The position numbers and the translations under genes are program-made. From positions 1-64,000 of the forward strand of contig JAQGHU010000025.1 of the NCBI GenBank assembly GCA_028291515.1: a stretch of 64,000 bases of DNA, given 5' to 3'. The DNA is from Schlesneria sp. GTDB taxonomy: Bacteria; Planctomycetota; Planctomycetia; Planctomycetales; Planctomycetaceae. This document shows positions 19,315 to 27,392 of the stretch, one piece after another. Below the pieces are notes generated by a model. The model made no database searches. It was not told where the DNA came from and saw only the letters and a list, made by a program, of their open reading frames with translations. Positions within the stretch are counted from its first letter, which is position 1. Every line of letters begins with the position of its first letter.

Positions 19315-19413
19315 CTAGCGCGGGCGAAGCCCGCAACCCAATGAAGAAGCGTGAGGCCTGTTGGTAGAGTGGTGTTTGCAACGGACAACACTTTCCCAAA
19401 GAGGACTCACGCC

Positions 19414-19848
19414 ATGTCGACGTTTCTCTCGCGTTTTGGCTCAGAAATCAAGGGCGTTCTTTCCGGATGGGATCGTCTTCGGTTCCGAGGGACGATCCGG
19501 TGGCTGGCGAGTTTGAGAGGGTTGGGATCTTACTTGTCCTGCCAGCACATCCTGCTGAAGGACTTCAAGACGTATGTGACCAGCTTGACGGACCGGATTC
19601 AGTCGGCCACAGCGGAGTTGGCGGAGCGTCATCAGCGGCCCTTGATCTTTCTTCCCAGTAGCAGGGAACGCCAGGAGGCTCGGGCCCTGGAGATTGCCCA
19701 GGCCCAGGGGATCACACAAGGACTGGTGGCGATCTTCAAGTGTGTTGAGCCTTGCTACACCTTCACCGTCGGGCCGAACGCCACCACCAAGCGGTTGGAG
19801 TTGCGGTGCGGGCCCGCCAAGTGTTCTCAGTCATGGCGCGAATCCTAG
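19414..19848 (+). pseudogene. Truncated member of a repetitive hypothetical protein family (SRFGSxIKGVLSGxDRL)
   Basis: The frame encodes 144 aa, starting MSTFLSRFGSEIKGVLSGWD with AGAGGA upstream. The N-terminus (RLRFRGTIRWL, HILLKDFKTYV, KCVEPCYTF) resembles a family of about 400-500-residue uncharacterised proteins that, as I recall, occur in multiple copies in some environmental bacteria. After KRLELR the expected conserved continuation is missing and the frame ends in GPAKCSQSWRES. The break falls just before a repeat-rich stretch (19903-20020), as if the 3' end had been replaced. It is probably non-functional. The family call rests on memory of the N-terminal motif and is tentative. Confidence 0.5.
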
Positions 19849-19902
19849 CGCCAGGCCAAAAAGAGCGAAAGTGACTTTCCACGCGATTCTGCAAAAAAAA
19901 CT

Positions 19903-20020
19903 GACAGCCTCTCCGCGAGAAGAAAGCCGACCGCGAATCCGCGCTCCCTGAAACATCGGAGCAAGATGGCGATCAGGGCGTGGCGTTGATCGGCTTTCTT
20001 CTCGGCGGAGCGAGAAGGCT
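19903..20020. repeat. Inverted repeat pair (CTCTCCGCGAGAAGAAAGCC type)
   Basis: The left arm at 19903-19930 (ending CGAGAAGAAAGCCGA) is matched by the right arm at 19990-20020 (TCGGCTTTCTTCTCG, then GCGGAGCGAGAAGGCT) in inverted orientation, with a few bases missing from the left arm. Single related pieces occur at 39935-39966 and 43508-43535, where the motif again reads AGTAGCC/GGCTACTT with CGGAGCGAGAA. Confidence 0.6.
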
Positions 20021-20061
20021 ACTTAAAAGCAGCGGTTCACTCATGCCCCTTCCGTTCGCAA

Positions 20062-20676
20062 TCAACTCAAGCGAACCCCGCTCGTTTCGAGCGCCGCCCG
20101 ATAGTCCTCAGGATGATTCAGATTCAGCAAGGTCGACAGCGTTGGGTCGACGGTACGCAATTCTTCGGTGGCGACTTTTCGTGTGCAAACGGCGTCGAAC
20201 AGCAGCCGGACTCGCAACTGATCCTGATGCAACAGTCGCTCAATCTGCGGCAACACCGTGCAGCGATAAACTGCCGCCAGTGGATGAAGGCGTTCTTGAT
20301 CGCAGGGGACGGCAATTTCGTAGTCGCCCAGCTCGGCAAACATTTGGGTCACGAATGCCGGTACGAGCAACGGGACATCGCAACTGGTGACGTAGACGGC
20401 GTCGACTTCACCGCCCAAGCAACGCAGGCCCGCTGCCAATCCTTCGAGTGGCCCGCGATCCTGGTGCTCATCGTGAGTGACACGGATACCCGGCGGCAAT
20501 GGAGGCAGTGTCTGTTCAGCAGCGGCGACAACAACAATATTTGCGGCGGGAATGACCTCGCTGATCAGCCGGACGACTCGTTGCAGCATGCATTCGGGGC
20601 CGAACGGCAGCGTGGCTTTGTCCTGCCCCATGCGGCTGGATTTGCCTCCACACAGGATGATCGCCCCGCATCGCAT
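20062..20676 (-). CDS. mobA: Molybdenum cofactor guanylyltransferase
   Basis: The product is 204 aa, the usual MobA length. The nucleotidyltransferase signature (AIILCGGKSSRMGQDKATL) is at the N-terminus, followed by D-RGPLEGLAAGL and the metal-binding TSCDVPLL. Near the end LNLNHPEDYRAA is typical of MobA. The enzyme attaches GMP to molybdopterin to make the guanine dinucleotide cofactor used by DMSO-reductase-family enzymes. It is divergent from the fhcC gene (112 bp between starts), which may share its control region. No other moa/mob gene is in the window. Confidence 0.9.
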   Translation of the reverse strand: MRCGAIILCGGKSSRMGQDKATLPFGPECMLQRVVRLISEVIPAANIVVVAAAEQTLPPLPPGIRVTHDEHQDRGPLEGLAAGLRCLGGEVDAVYVTSCDVPLLVPAFVTQMFAELGDYEIAVPCDQERLHPLAAVYRCTVLPQIERLLHQDQLRVRLLFDAVCTRKVATEELRTVDPTLSTLLNLNHPEDYRAALETSGVRLS

Positions 20677-20788
20677 TTCTTTTCCATCGCGGACGCTGCC
20701 TGCGTCGGTGGTGTTGGATACACTAATTACACAAATGCTGGCAGCATCGGCTGCGAAATACCACTGAATTGGACAAGCCGACTCACTT

Positions 20789-21610
20789 ATGCCCCTGCGA
20801 CTTTCCTACTTTGGCGATACCACGATCCCGGTCGAAATCGAGGGGCTGACTCCTGATTGGGCCTGCGATAAGTCACTGGGCGAGATCGAGCGGTTCGAGA
20901 TCTTTCACGGTAATCGCAAGCTGCCACTGGCCGAGATGTTCAAAGTTCATGGGGACGCCGCCGACAAGAACATTGATTTCGAGGGCAATCTGTTCGGTGT
21001 CCATTGGATCGGTGCCCACATGGCCAGCGGTTCGATCCATCTGCATGGTGCGGGCGGCAGGCATGTCGGGAGCCAGATGCGGGGCGGCGAGATTCATGTG
21101 ACCGGGGACGTCCGAGATTGGCTGGGTGCCGAAATGCACGGCGGCCTGATTCATGTGCAGGGGAACGCGGCGAATCTGGTCGGGACCGGCTATCGAGGTT
21201 CCACCAGAGGCATGACGGGCGGCATGATCCTGGTGAACGGCAACGCAGGCGACGAAGTGGGCCACACCATGCGGCGCGGCCTGGTGGCCATTGGCGGTTC
21301 GGCCGGTGACATGGTTGGCTTCAACATGATCGCGGGGACCGTGCTGATCTTCGGAGACTGCGGCGTTCGCCCGGGTGCTGGCATGCGCCGCGGAACGCTC
21401 GGTCTCTTCGGTCCGAATCCGCCGCAGTTGCTGCCCACGTTTCGATACGCGGCGACGTTACAGCCTCAGTTTATTGGAGTGATCCTGCGTGACCTGCGAT
21501 CGCGCGGTTTCAAAGTCGATGAATCACTTCTGACGGCCAGCTTCGATCTTCATCATGGCGATCTAATCTCGCTCGGTAAGGGCGAGGTTCTGTTTCGACA
21601 GGCGCCCTGA
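20789..21610 (+). CDS. fhcC: Formylmethanofuran dehydrogenase/formyltransferase-hydrolase complex subunit C
   Basis: The product is 273 aa. Its central region is a right-handed beta-helix of Gly-rich turns (GVHWIGAHMASGSIHLHG, GSQMRGGEIHVTGD, GAEMHGGLIHVQGNAANLVG, GMTGGMILVNGNAGDEVG, MRRGLVAIGGSAGD). This is the FwdC/FhcC fold, related to the GltB C-terminal domain. In planctomycetes and methylotrophs the Fhc complex moves formyl groups between tetrahydromethanopterin and formate. The partner genes fhcA, fhcB and fhcD are absent from the window, so the complex is encoded at scattered loci. The divergent neighbour is mobA. Confidence 0.88.
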   Translation: MPLRLSYFGDTTIPVEIEGLTPDWACDKSLGEIERFEIFHGNRKLPLAEMFKVHGDAADKNIDFEGNLFGVHWIGAHMASGSIHLHGAGGRHVGSQMRGGEIHVTGDVRDWLGAEMHGGLIHVQGNAANLVGTGYRGSTRGMTGGMILVNGNAGDEVGHTMRRGLVAIGGSAGDMVGFNMIAGTVLIFGDCGVRPGAGMRRGTLGLFGPNPPQLLPTFRYAATLQPQFIGVILRDLRSRGFKVDESLLTASFDLHHGDLISLGKGEVLFRQAP

Positions 21611-21629
21611 ACTGCACTGACACGTCTGG

Positions 21630-22577
21630 ATGTTCCCTATGTCGACTGATCTCCACTCGACTCCGTCGCCCGCACCGAAACGACGCACGTGGAAATACTG
21701 GTACTTCCGATCGCTGTTGATCTACATCGGCATCCCATACGTGGCGATTTTTGTTTTCATGGGTGTCTATCAGCGTGATTTCATTTACCAGCCGAAGAAA
21801 ACCGGCCGATTGCTCGCCGACGCGGTTAGCAGCACGCCGCCCGTCGAAGATGTCGAGTTGCCGGCGGCAGACGGACTGATGCTGCACGGCTGGCGATATC
21901 GCGCCGTCGCAGATACAGATGCGAAGTTTCTGGTGATTTACTTTCCTGGGAATGCGGGCTGCCGAGCCGATCGCGTCTCTGATTGCCGCGACTTCACTCA
22001 ACTCGGCTTCGATGTGATTCTGTTCGATTATCGCGGCTATGGTGACAACAAGGGCTCGCCGAGTGAAACGCTACTGGCGGGAGATGCCAGCCAAGTCTGG
22101 AAGTTTGCTACGAATGAGCTGCACTACTCGCCCGATCGGGTTGTCCTCTTTGGCGAATCGATGGGTGGGGCGATGGCAACGAGGCTGGCGTCTGATCTCT
22201 CAGTGGCGGGAACACCTCCAGCGGCGTTGATTCTCAATTCGACGTTCGCCTCGTTGGCCGAAACAGTGACGTGGCACTATCCCGTCTTTCCCTTTCAATT
22301 CATTCTGCTCGATCGATATCCGTCCGTGGAGAGAATTGCGCGGGTGACATGTCCCGTCTTGCAGTTTCATGGCACCGCAGACGAAGTGGTGGCGTTCGAG
22401 CATGGTCAACGATTATTCAATGCCGCGCCCGCTCGTTCCGCGACGGGGATCGAAAAGCAATTCGTGCAGATCCCCCATGGTCAGCACAATTTCATTACCA
22501 TGAGCGAGATGCGGGACGCAGTGCAAGCTTTGATGAATGCCATCACTGCGGCAGATGTCCCTGTGGGAGAGTCGTGA
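21630..22577 (+). CDS. Membrane-anchored alpha/beta hydrolase (ABHD13/YqkD-like)
   Basis: The product is 315 aa (312 if the second ATG at 21639 is used; neither has a clear ribosome-binding site). One transmembrane helix (about residues 28-48) precedes the hydrolase domain. Motifs are LVIYFPGNAGCRADR, LFDYRGYGDNKGSPSE, the nucleophile elbow FGESMGGAMATRLA, the acid in FHGTADEVV and the His in IPHGQHNF. This matches the BEM46/ABHD13-type serine hydrolases found in many bacteria and eukaryotes, with undetermined substrates. Its stop overlaps the start of the next gene (TGATG), so the pair is translationally coupled. Confidence 0.85.
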   Translation: MFPMSTDLHSTPSPAPKRRTWKYWYFRSLLIYIGIPYVAIFVFMGVYQRDFIYQPKKTGRLLADAVSSTPPVEDVELPAADGLMLHGWRYRAVADTDAKFLVIYFPGNAGCRADRVSDCRDFTQLGFDVILFDYRGYGDNKGSPSETLLAGDASQVWKFATNELHYSPDRVVLFGESMGGAMATRLASDLSVAGTPPAALILNSTFASLAETVTWHYPVFPFQFILLDRYPSVERIARVTCPVLQFHGTADEVVAFEHGQRLFNAAPARSATGIEKQFVQIPHGQHNFITMSEMRDAVQALMNAITAADVPVGES

Positions 22578-23032
22578 TGGCGATGAGCTTTTTTGGAATC
22601 ATTTTTATCGCTATGGCCGTCGGGAGCCTGATCATTTTAGGGCCCGGTTTGGTGTCCGCTGTGGTGGCCCAGCGCAAAGGTTATCGGCCCTGGTTCTGGA
22701 TTCTGTCGTTCGGTCTCGTCGGTCTATTGGTGACAGCGCTGATGCCGGGACTCGGCAAGGCAGCAACTCCCGAGCAGCGCGAACACTGGGAGACGCGCGC
22801 CGACTGGACGGGCGGTGTCCTATCGGTATGCACCTTCATGCTGATGTTCGTGTTCCCTTTGATGGGAGCTTTGTTTTTCGTGGGAGTCTCGGCTCCGATG
22901 GCAGGGCCCGCTATTCCGCGCCCGCCCGTCATGGCTCCGCCGATCGTTGTCGAAGAATCGATGATGGAGGTCGAAAAAATGGAAGTGGTGCCGAGCACGG
23001 ACCAGCCGGAGTCGGACGGCAAGAGTGAATAA
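22577..23032 (+). CDS. Small membrane protein of unknown function
   Basis: The product is 151 aa, starting MAMSFFGIIFIAMAVGSL. Three hydrophobic helices lie at about residues 5-28, 38-58 and 80-105. The C-terminal tail of about 40 residues is rich in Pro, Glu and Met (PRPPVMAPPIVVEESMMEVE) and is probably cytoplasmic or periplasmic and disordered. I do not recognise the family. Its ATG overlaps the stop of the hydrolase gene by one base, so the two are co-translated and may act together at the membrane. Confidence 0.7.
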   Translation: MAMSFFGIIFIAMAVGSLIILGPGLVSAVVAQRKGYRPWFWILSFGLVGLLVTALMPGLGKAATPEQREHWETRADWTGGVLSVCTFMLMFVFPLMGALFFVGVSAPMAGPAIPRPPVMAPPIVVEESMMEVEKMEVVPSTDQPESDGKSE

Positions 23033-23108
23033 AGGTTGCTTGCCGAGGCACAGATCCTTTCGCTGAGTCGCGACTTTTCTGTTCGCACAAAATCAAGGTT
23101 CCGTTGAC

Positions 23109-23137
23109 TTGACAGCCTCTCTTCCGAAAACAATACT
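23109..23137 (+). promoter_or_regulatory. Candidate sigma-70-type promoter of the cysK-encapsulin operon
   Basis: A perfect TTGACA (23109-23114) is followed after 17 bp by AATACT (23132-23137, 4 of 6 matches to TATAAT). A start of transcription near 23144 would leave a leader of about 100 nt before cysK. An AT-rich stretch TTGTAATAGTTAATTA follows at 23143-23158 and could be an operator. The -35 region overlaps a TGACAGCCTCT motif that also occurs in dispersed repeats near 19.90 and 43.51 kb, so part of the match may be repeat sequence. Confidence 0.5.
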
Positions 23138-23246
23138 TACATTGTAATAGTTAATTAGACGGCTGCCGTGGTTGAACAGACGCACTTGGACGCGCATCCG
23201 CAGCATGTGGCTTTGAACAGCTCGACTGCTTGTGGAAAGGGAAAAG

Positions 23247-24248
23247 ATGCCCGTTTTTGGCGACAATCTAGAGTCGATCGGCCGCACGCCACTCGTTCGC
23301 ATCAACAGGCTGACAATTGGTTTAGGTGCGATAGTCCTCGCGAAGATTGAAGGTCGCAACCCTGCCTATAGCGTGAAGTGTCGAATCGGCGCGGCGATGG
23401 TCTGGGATGCCGAACAGCAGGGGCATTTGCGGCCGGGAATCAGCGTTGTTGAGGCCACCAGCGGAAATACCGGCATTGCCTTGGCCTATGCCTGTGCAGC
23501 TCGCGGATATCGCTTGCGCCTGGTCATGCCCGACACCATGTCGATCGAGCGCCGATCGATGCTCAAGGGTTTCGGCGCGGAACTAGTGCTGACGCCCGGT
23601 GCCGAAGGGATGAAGGGGGCGGTCGCGCGAGCAGAAGCGATTGCGAGTGACGCAGGCTGGTTCATGCCGCGCCAATTCGACAACCCCGCCAATCCGAAGA
23701 TCCACTTCCAGACGACGGCACCCGAGATTGACCGCGACACGGACGGTCAGGTTGATGTCTTCGTCAGCGGCGTGGGGACGGGGGGGACAATTACAGGTGT
23801 CGGCCAGTACTTCAAAAATGAGAAACGCCGCAAGTTGCACGTGGTTGCCGTGGAACCTGCCAGTAGTGCGGTGCTATCCGGTGGTGCGCCGGGTAAGCAC
23901 AAGATTCAGGGGATCGGTGCTGGTTTTATCCCCAGCGTCCTCGACCGGTCCATCATCGACGAAGTGTTGACAGTGACCGACGATGAGTCTGTGGCGATGG
24001 CCCGTCGACTGATGCTCGAAGAGGGCATTTCCTGCGGGATCAGTTGTGGTGCCGCAATGGCGGCGTCGTTGCGACTGGCGGCTCGGCCGGAGTTCGCTGG
24101 TAAGACGATTGTGACCGTGCTTCCCGATGCGGGGGAGCGGTATCTGTCGACATCTCTCTTTGATGGTCTGGCGACTCCAGATCCACAGCCGCCGCGTGAA
24201 CTTCCCTTTGTTCCAGATCCGTATCACTATGATCTCGGTGACGAATAG
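23247..24248 (+). CDS. cysK: Cysteine synthase (O-acetylserine sulfhydrylase)
   Basis: The product is 333 aa. Fold-type II PLP enzyme motifs are complete: NPAYSVKCR with the PLP lysine Lys44, [12 protein letters not shown] for substrate and phosphate binding, [12 protein letters not shown], and [11 protein letters not shown] near the C-terminus where PLP N1 is contacted. It converts O-acetylserine plus sulfide to cysteine. ATG 23247 has GGAAAGGGAAAAG just upstream; an in-frame GTG at 23232 is less likely. It is the first gene of a co-directional run of four (gaps 56, 56 and 134 bp) ending in a cysteine desulfurase, so its product is the substrate of the encapsulated enzyme. Confidence 0.92.
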   Translation: MPVFGDNLESIGRTPLVRINRLTIGLGAIVLAKIEGRNPAYSVKCRIGAAMVWDAEQQGHLRPGISVVEATSGNTGIALAYACAARGYRLRLVMPDTMSIERRSMLKGFGAELVLTPGAEGMKGAVARAEAIASDAGWFMPRQFDNPANPKIHFQTTAPEIDRDTDGQVDVFVSGVGTGGTITGVGQYFKNEKRRKLHVVAVEPASSAVLSGGAPGKHKIQGIGAGFIPSVLDRSIIDEVLTVTDDESVAMARRLMLEEGISCGISCGAAMAASLRLAARPEFAGKTIVTVLPDAGERYLSTSLFDGLATPDPQPPRELPFVPDPYHYDLGDE

Positions 24249-24304
24249 GTCTGCGGCTCGATAACGTTCGCATTTGATCAGCTCAGCATTCAAGGACTTT
24301 GTAG

Positions 24305-25762
24305 ATGCCGGACAATTTGTTGCAGCGCAGCGTGACGACATCGGTCGCACGAAACCTGGCGAATACGACGAAGACATCGCCCAAGATGATGTCGATCACG
24401 CCTCGCTGGCTGCTCAGCCTACTGCCGTGGGTCCAGGTCGAAGGGGGGACGTATCGCGTCAACCGGACAAAGGTCGAGCTGAGTAAGGCTGAACGAATTG
24501 GGATCGAGTTCGCGAATGGCGTGGCTTCGTTCCCACCTGAATCTTTGCGTAGCGTCCCGCTGTTTTCCGGCCTTCCGGGCCCGGTGATTGATCGGATGGC
24601 GAAGAAATTCGCAACCCAGGAAGTCTCTCTGGGGAACAAGCTGGTTGTCGAAGGGAAGGGGGGCAATGAGTTCTTCATTATCGCCCACGGCCAGGTTGAA
24701 GTCCTCAGCAAGGGGGCTCACGGAACGGATCTGCGAATCGCTTTGCTCACCGAAGGGGAATTCTTCGGCGAAGTGGATGTGGTTTCCGACAAGCCGTCTG
24801 ATGTCACCATTCGGACGATCACTCCCTGCGTGTTAATGACCCTCTCTCGTAAAGATTTGGATGCCGTTCTGAAGGAACTGCCAAATCTGAAGACCGACTT
24901 CAAGAACGCGATCGACCAGCACGTGGAATTGCGTTCGACGGTCAACCGCTATGGCGAACGCAACATCGATCTGGTTTCGGGCTTTGCCGAGAACGTTGAG
25001 ATCCCCGAGACGTTCGTCGATTACTCGGCCCATCCGCGCGAATATTCCCTGTCGTCTGTACAGACCGTGGTGCGCGTTCACACGCGCGTCTCAGATCTCT
25101 ACAACGGCCCTTTCAATCAGCTTGAAGAGCAGATGCGGCTGACGATTGAAGGGATCAAAGAGCGTCAAGAATGGGAGCTGATTAACAGCCAGAAGTTCGG
25201 GTTGATCCATTCGGTCGATCCGGCAATGCGCATCAGCACCCGGTATGGCGCTCCGACCCCTGACGACCTGGATGAACTGCTCGCCCTCGTTTGGAAGAAG
25301 CCCGCCTTCTTTCTGGCGCATCCGAAAGCCATCGCGGCCTTCGAACGCGAATGTACTTGGCGTGGTGTGCCGCCGGTCACGATGAATCTATTCGGAACCC
25401 CAGTCATCATGTGGCGCGGTGTTCCGCTCGTTCCGTGTGACAAGCTGGAGATCAATAGCCGCTATCAGGCGAACCTGTCATTCGGCACGACCAGCATCCT
25501 GCTGCTGCGAGTCGGTGAAGCCGATCAGGGTGTCGTGGGCCTGCATCAAATGGGGATCTCGGGCGAGATCATGCCGAGTCTGTCAGCTCGCCTAATGGGG
25601 TTAGACAGCTTGGGTGTCGCGTCGTACCTGCTGACGTTGTACTTCTCGTGCGCGGTGCTGACGGACGACGCGCTGGGGGTGCTTGAAAATGTCGAAGTCG
25701 GCTATTACCACGACTATCGCGATCGTGGTCACAAGGGATTTGAAGACGGTTTGGGAATCTGA
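24305..25762 (+). CDS. Family 2B encapsulin shell protein with cyclic-nucleotide-binding-like domain, copy 1
   Basis: The product is 485 aa. Residues 1-75 form the N-terminal arm and start of the HK97 shell fold (SVARNLANTTKTSPKMMSIT, RWLLSLLPWV). Residues about 80-205 are a Crp-like cyclic-nucleotide-binding fold (SVPLFSGL, FFIIAHGQVEVLSKG, LLTEGEFFGEVDVV). Residues about 205-485 return to the shell P- and A-domains (YNGPFNQLEEQMRLT, YGAPTPDDLDELLALVW, RVGEADQGVVGLHQ). There is no helix-turn-helix, so it is not a Crp regulator. Sixty-copy shells of this family are known to house cysteine desulfurases or terpene enzymes. AAGGA lies 8 nt before the start. It is followed by a near-identical second copy and then a desulfurase with a cargo-type leader. 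Confidence 0.92.
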   Translation: MPDNLLQRSVTTSVARNLANTTKTSPKMMSITPRWLLSLLPWVQVEGGTYRVNRTKVELSKAERIGIEFANGVASFPPESLRSVPLFSGLPGPVIDRMAKKFATQEVSLGNKLVVEGKGGNEFFIIAHGQVEVLSKGAHGTDLRIALLTEGEFFGEVDVVSDKPSDVTIRTITPCVLMTLSRKDLDAVLKELPNLKTDFKNAIDQHVELRSTVNRYGERNIDLVSGFAENVEIPETFVDYSAHPREYSLSSVQTVVRVHTRVSDLYNGPFNQLEEQMRLTIEGIKERQEWELINSQKFGLIHSVDPAMRISTRYGAPTPDDLDELLALVWKKPAFFLAHPKAIAAFERECTWRGVPPVTMNLFGTPVIMWRGVPLVPCDKLEINSRYQANLSFGTTSILLLRVGEADQGVVGLHQMGISGEIMPSLSARLMGLDSLGVASYLLTLYFSCAVLTDDALGVLENVEVGYYHDYRDRGHKGFEDGLGI

Positions 25763-25818
25763 TTATTTACCGGTGTCATTGGTGATTCATTTGTTTTTGG
25801 TATGAAGGATCGGGCTTT

Positions 25819-27258
25819 ATGTCGGACAATTTGTTGCAGCGCAGTGTGACGACATCGGTCGCACGGAATCTGGCAAACACGACCAAGACATCACCGAAGA
25901 TGATGTCGATCACGCCACGCTGGCTGCTCAGCCTGCTGCCGTGGGTTCAGGTCGACGGCGGCACCTACCGTGTCAACCGGACCAAGGTGGAACTCACGAA
26001 GGCCGAGCGGATCGGCATCGATAGCACCAAAGGGGTGTTGTCGTTCGCTTCTGAGTCTCTCCGCAGTGTGCCGCTGTTCTCGGGGCTGCCTGCCTCGGTG
26101 ACGGCTCGCATGGCAGCGAAATTCAAAACCGAAGAAGTCTCGCTCGGTAATAAGCTGATTGTCGAAGGCGAAGACGGCAACAAGTTCTTCGTGATCGCTC
26201 AGGGCCAGGTTGAAGTCCTCAGCAAGGGGGCTCACGGGACCGATCTGCGAATCGCCCTGCTGACCGAAGGAGAATTCTTCGGCGAAGCCGACGTGGTCTC
26301 CGATAAGCCGTCAGACGTCACCATTCGGACGATCACTCCGTGCGTGTTGCTCACGCTGTCGCGGAAGGATCTGGACGCGGTTCTGAAGGAACTGCCGAAC
26401 TTGAAGACCGATTTCAAGAAGGCCATCGACGAGCATATCGAACTCCGTTCGACCGTGAATCGTTATGGCGAACGCAATATCGACCTGGTGTCAGGCTTTG
26501 CCGAGAACGTCGAAATCCCCGAGACATTCGTCGACTATTCCGCCCATCCACGCGAGTATTCGATGTCGGCCGTACAGACAGTCGTCCGCGTGCATACTCG
26601 CGTCTCTGACCTCTACAACGGTCCCTACAATCAGCTTGAAGAGCAGATGCGGCTGACGATTGAAGGGATCAAAGAGCGTCAGGAATGGGAGTTGATTAAC
26701 AGCAAGAAGTTCGGGTTGATCCATTCGGCTGATCCGGCAATGCGGATCAGCACGCGCTATGGAGCCCCGACACCTGACGATCTGGATGAGTTGCTCGCCC
26801 TCGTCTGGAAAAAGCCCGCATTCTTTCTGGCCCACCCGAAAGCCATCGCGGCGTTCGAACGCGAATGCACGTGGCGCGGGGTGCCACCGGTCACGATGAA
26901 TCTGTTCGGAACCCCTGTCATCATGTGGCGCGGCGTGCCACTGGTTCCTTGCGACAAGCTGGAAATGAAGAGCCGCTATCAGTCGAACCAATGGTTCGGC
27001 ACGACCAGCATTCTGTTGCTTCGAGTCGGCGAAGCAGATCAGGGAGTCGTGGGTCTGCATCAGGCCGGTATCCCTGGCGAGATCATGCCGAGCTTGTCTG
27101 CTCGATTGATGGGCCTCGACAGCTTGGGCGTCGCGTCATATTTGTTGACGTTGTACTTCTCGTGCGCCGTGCTGACGGACGATGCCCTGGGCGTGCTGGA
27201 AAATGTCGAGGTCGGTTACTACCACGACTACGAACACCGCAAAGCGACTCCCAAGTAA
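25819..27258 (+). CDS. Family 2B encapsulin shell protein with cyclic-nucleotide-binding-like domain, copy 2
   Basis: The product is 479 aa, collinear with copy 1. By hand alignment about 40 of the first 472 residues differ (roughly 91% identity). Substitutions cluster at residues 60-130, which cover the inserted-domain entrance, and at 383-420. The arm (residues 3-45) and residues 206-380 are nearly invariant. The C-terminal tails are unrelated: this copy ends EHRKATPK, copy 1 ends RDRGHKGFEDGLGI. AAGGA lies 9 nt upstream of ATG. Abundant silent differences show an old duplication under purifying selection. The two products probably co-assemble into a mixed shell, as in described two-component family 2B systems. 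Confidence 0.92.
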   Translation: MSDNLLQRSVTTSVARNLANTTKTSPKMMSITPRWLLSLLPWVQVDGGTYRVNRTKVELTKAERIGIDSTKGVLSFASESLRSVPLFSGLPASVTARMAAKFKTEEVSLGNKLIVEGEDGNKFFVIAQGQVEVLSKGAHGTDLRIALLTEGEFFGEADVVSDKPSDVTIRTITPCVLLTLSRKDLDAVLKELPNLKTDFKKAIDEHIELRSTVNRYGERNIDLVSGFAENVEIPETFVDYSAHPREYSMSAVQTVVRVHTRVSDLYNGPYNQLEEQMRLTIEGIKERQEWELINSKKFGLIHSADPAMRISTRYGAPTPDDLDELLALVWKKPAFFLAHPKAIAAFERECTWRGVPPVTMNLFGTPVIMWRGVPLVPCDKLEMKSRYQSNQWFGTTSILLLRVGEADQGVVGLHQAGIPGEIMPSLSARLMGLDSLGVASYLLTLYFSCAVLTDDALGVLENVEVGYYHDYEHRKATPK

Positions 27259-27315
27259 GCGGTCCCGTCCGACGCGTCAGTGACTCTCTTTGATGGTACA
27301 GAGCTTCCCACTTCA

Positions 27316-27380
27316 TTGTGGCGTCCCGCGAGCTGAAAACCGTTGAGTCTAACCCATGCTTGAACGCGACACACTAAAAA
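27316..27380 (+). repeat. Dispersed repeat TGTGGCGTCCCGCG...GTCTAACCCATG, copy A
   Basis: This copy lies in the 134-bp gap between encapsulin copy 2 and the desulfurase gene. It shares TGTGGCGTCCCGCG, then a variable 18 nt, then GTCTAACCCATG, then AACGCGACAC and ACTAAAA with copy B at 30781-30857. In both places the repeat ends just before a gene start, so it may contribute a leader or RNA structure, or it may be a mobile scar. Confidence 0.7.
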
Positions 27381-27392
27381 CTGGATCGGCCG

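Noticed and set aside
24305-27258. The two shell genes as Crp-family transcription regulators or as a prophage capsid
   Set aside because: There is no helix-turn-helix after the Crp-like domain, and HK97-type segments surround it on both sides. No terminase, portal, protease or tail gene is nearby, and the neighbours are sulfur-metabolism enzymes.
24305-27258. Tandem shell genes as an assembly artefact
   Set aside because: The copies differ at many silent sites, at about 40 residues and in their tails and spacers, so both are real.
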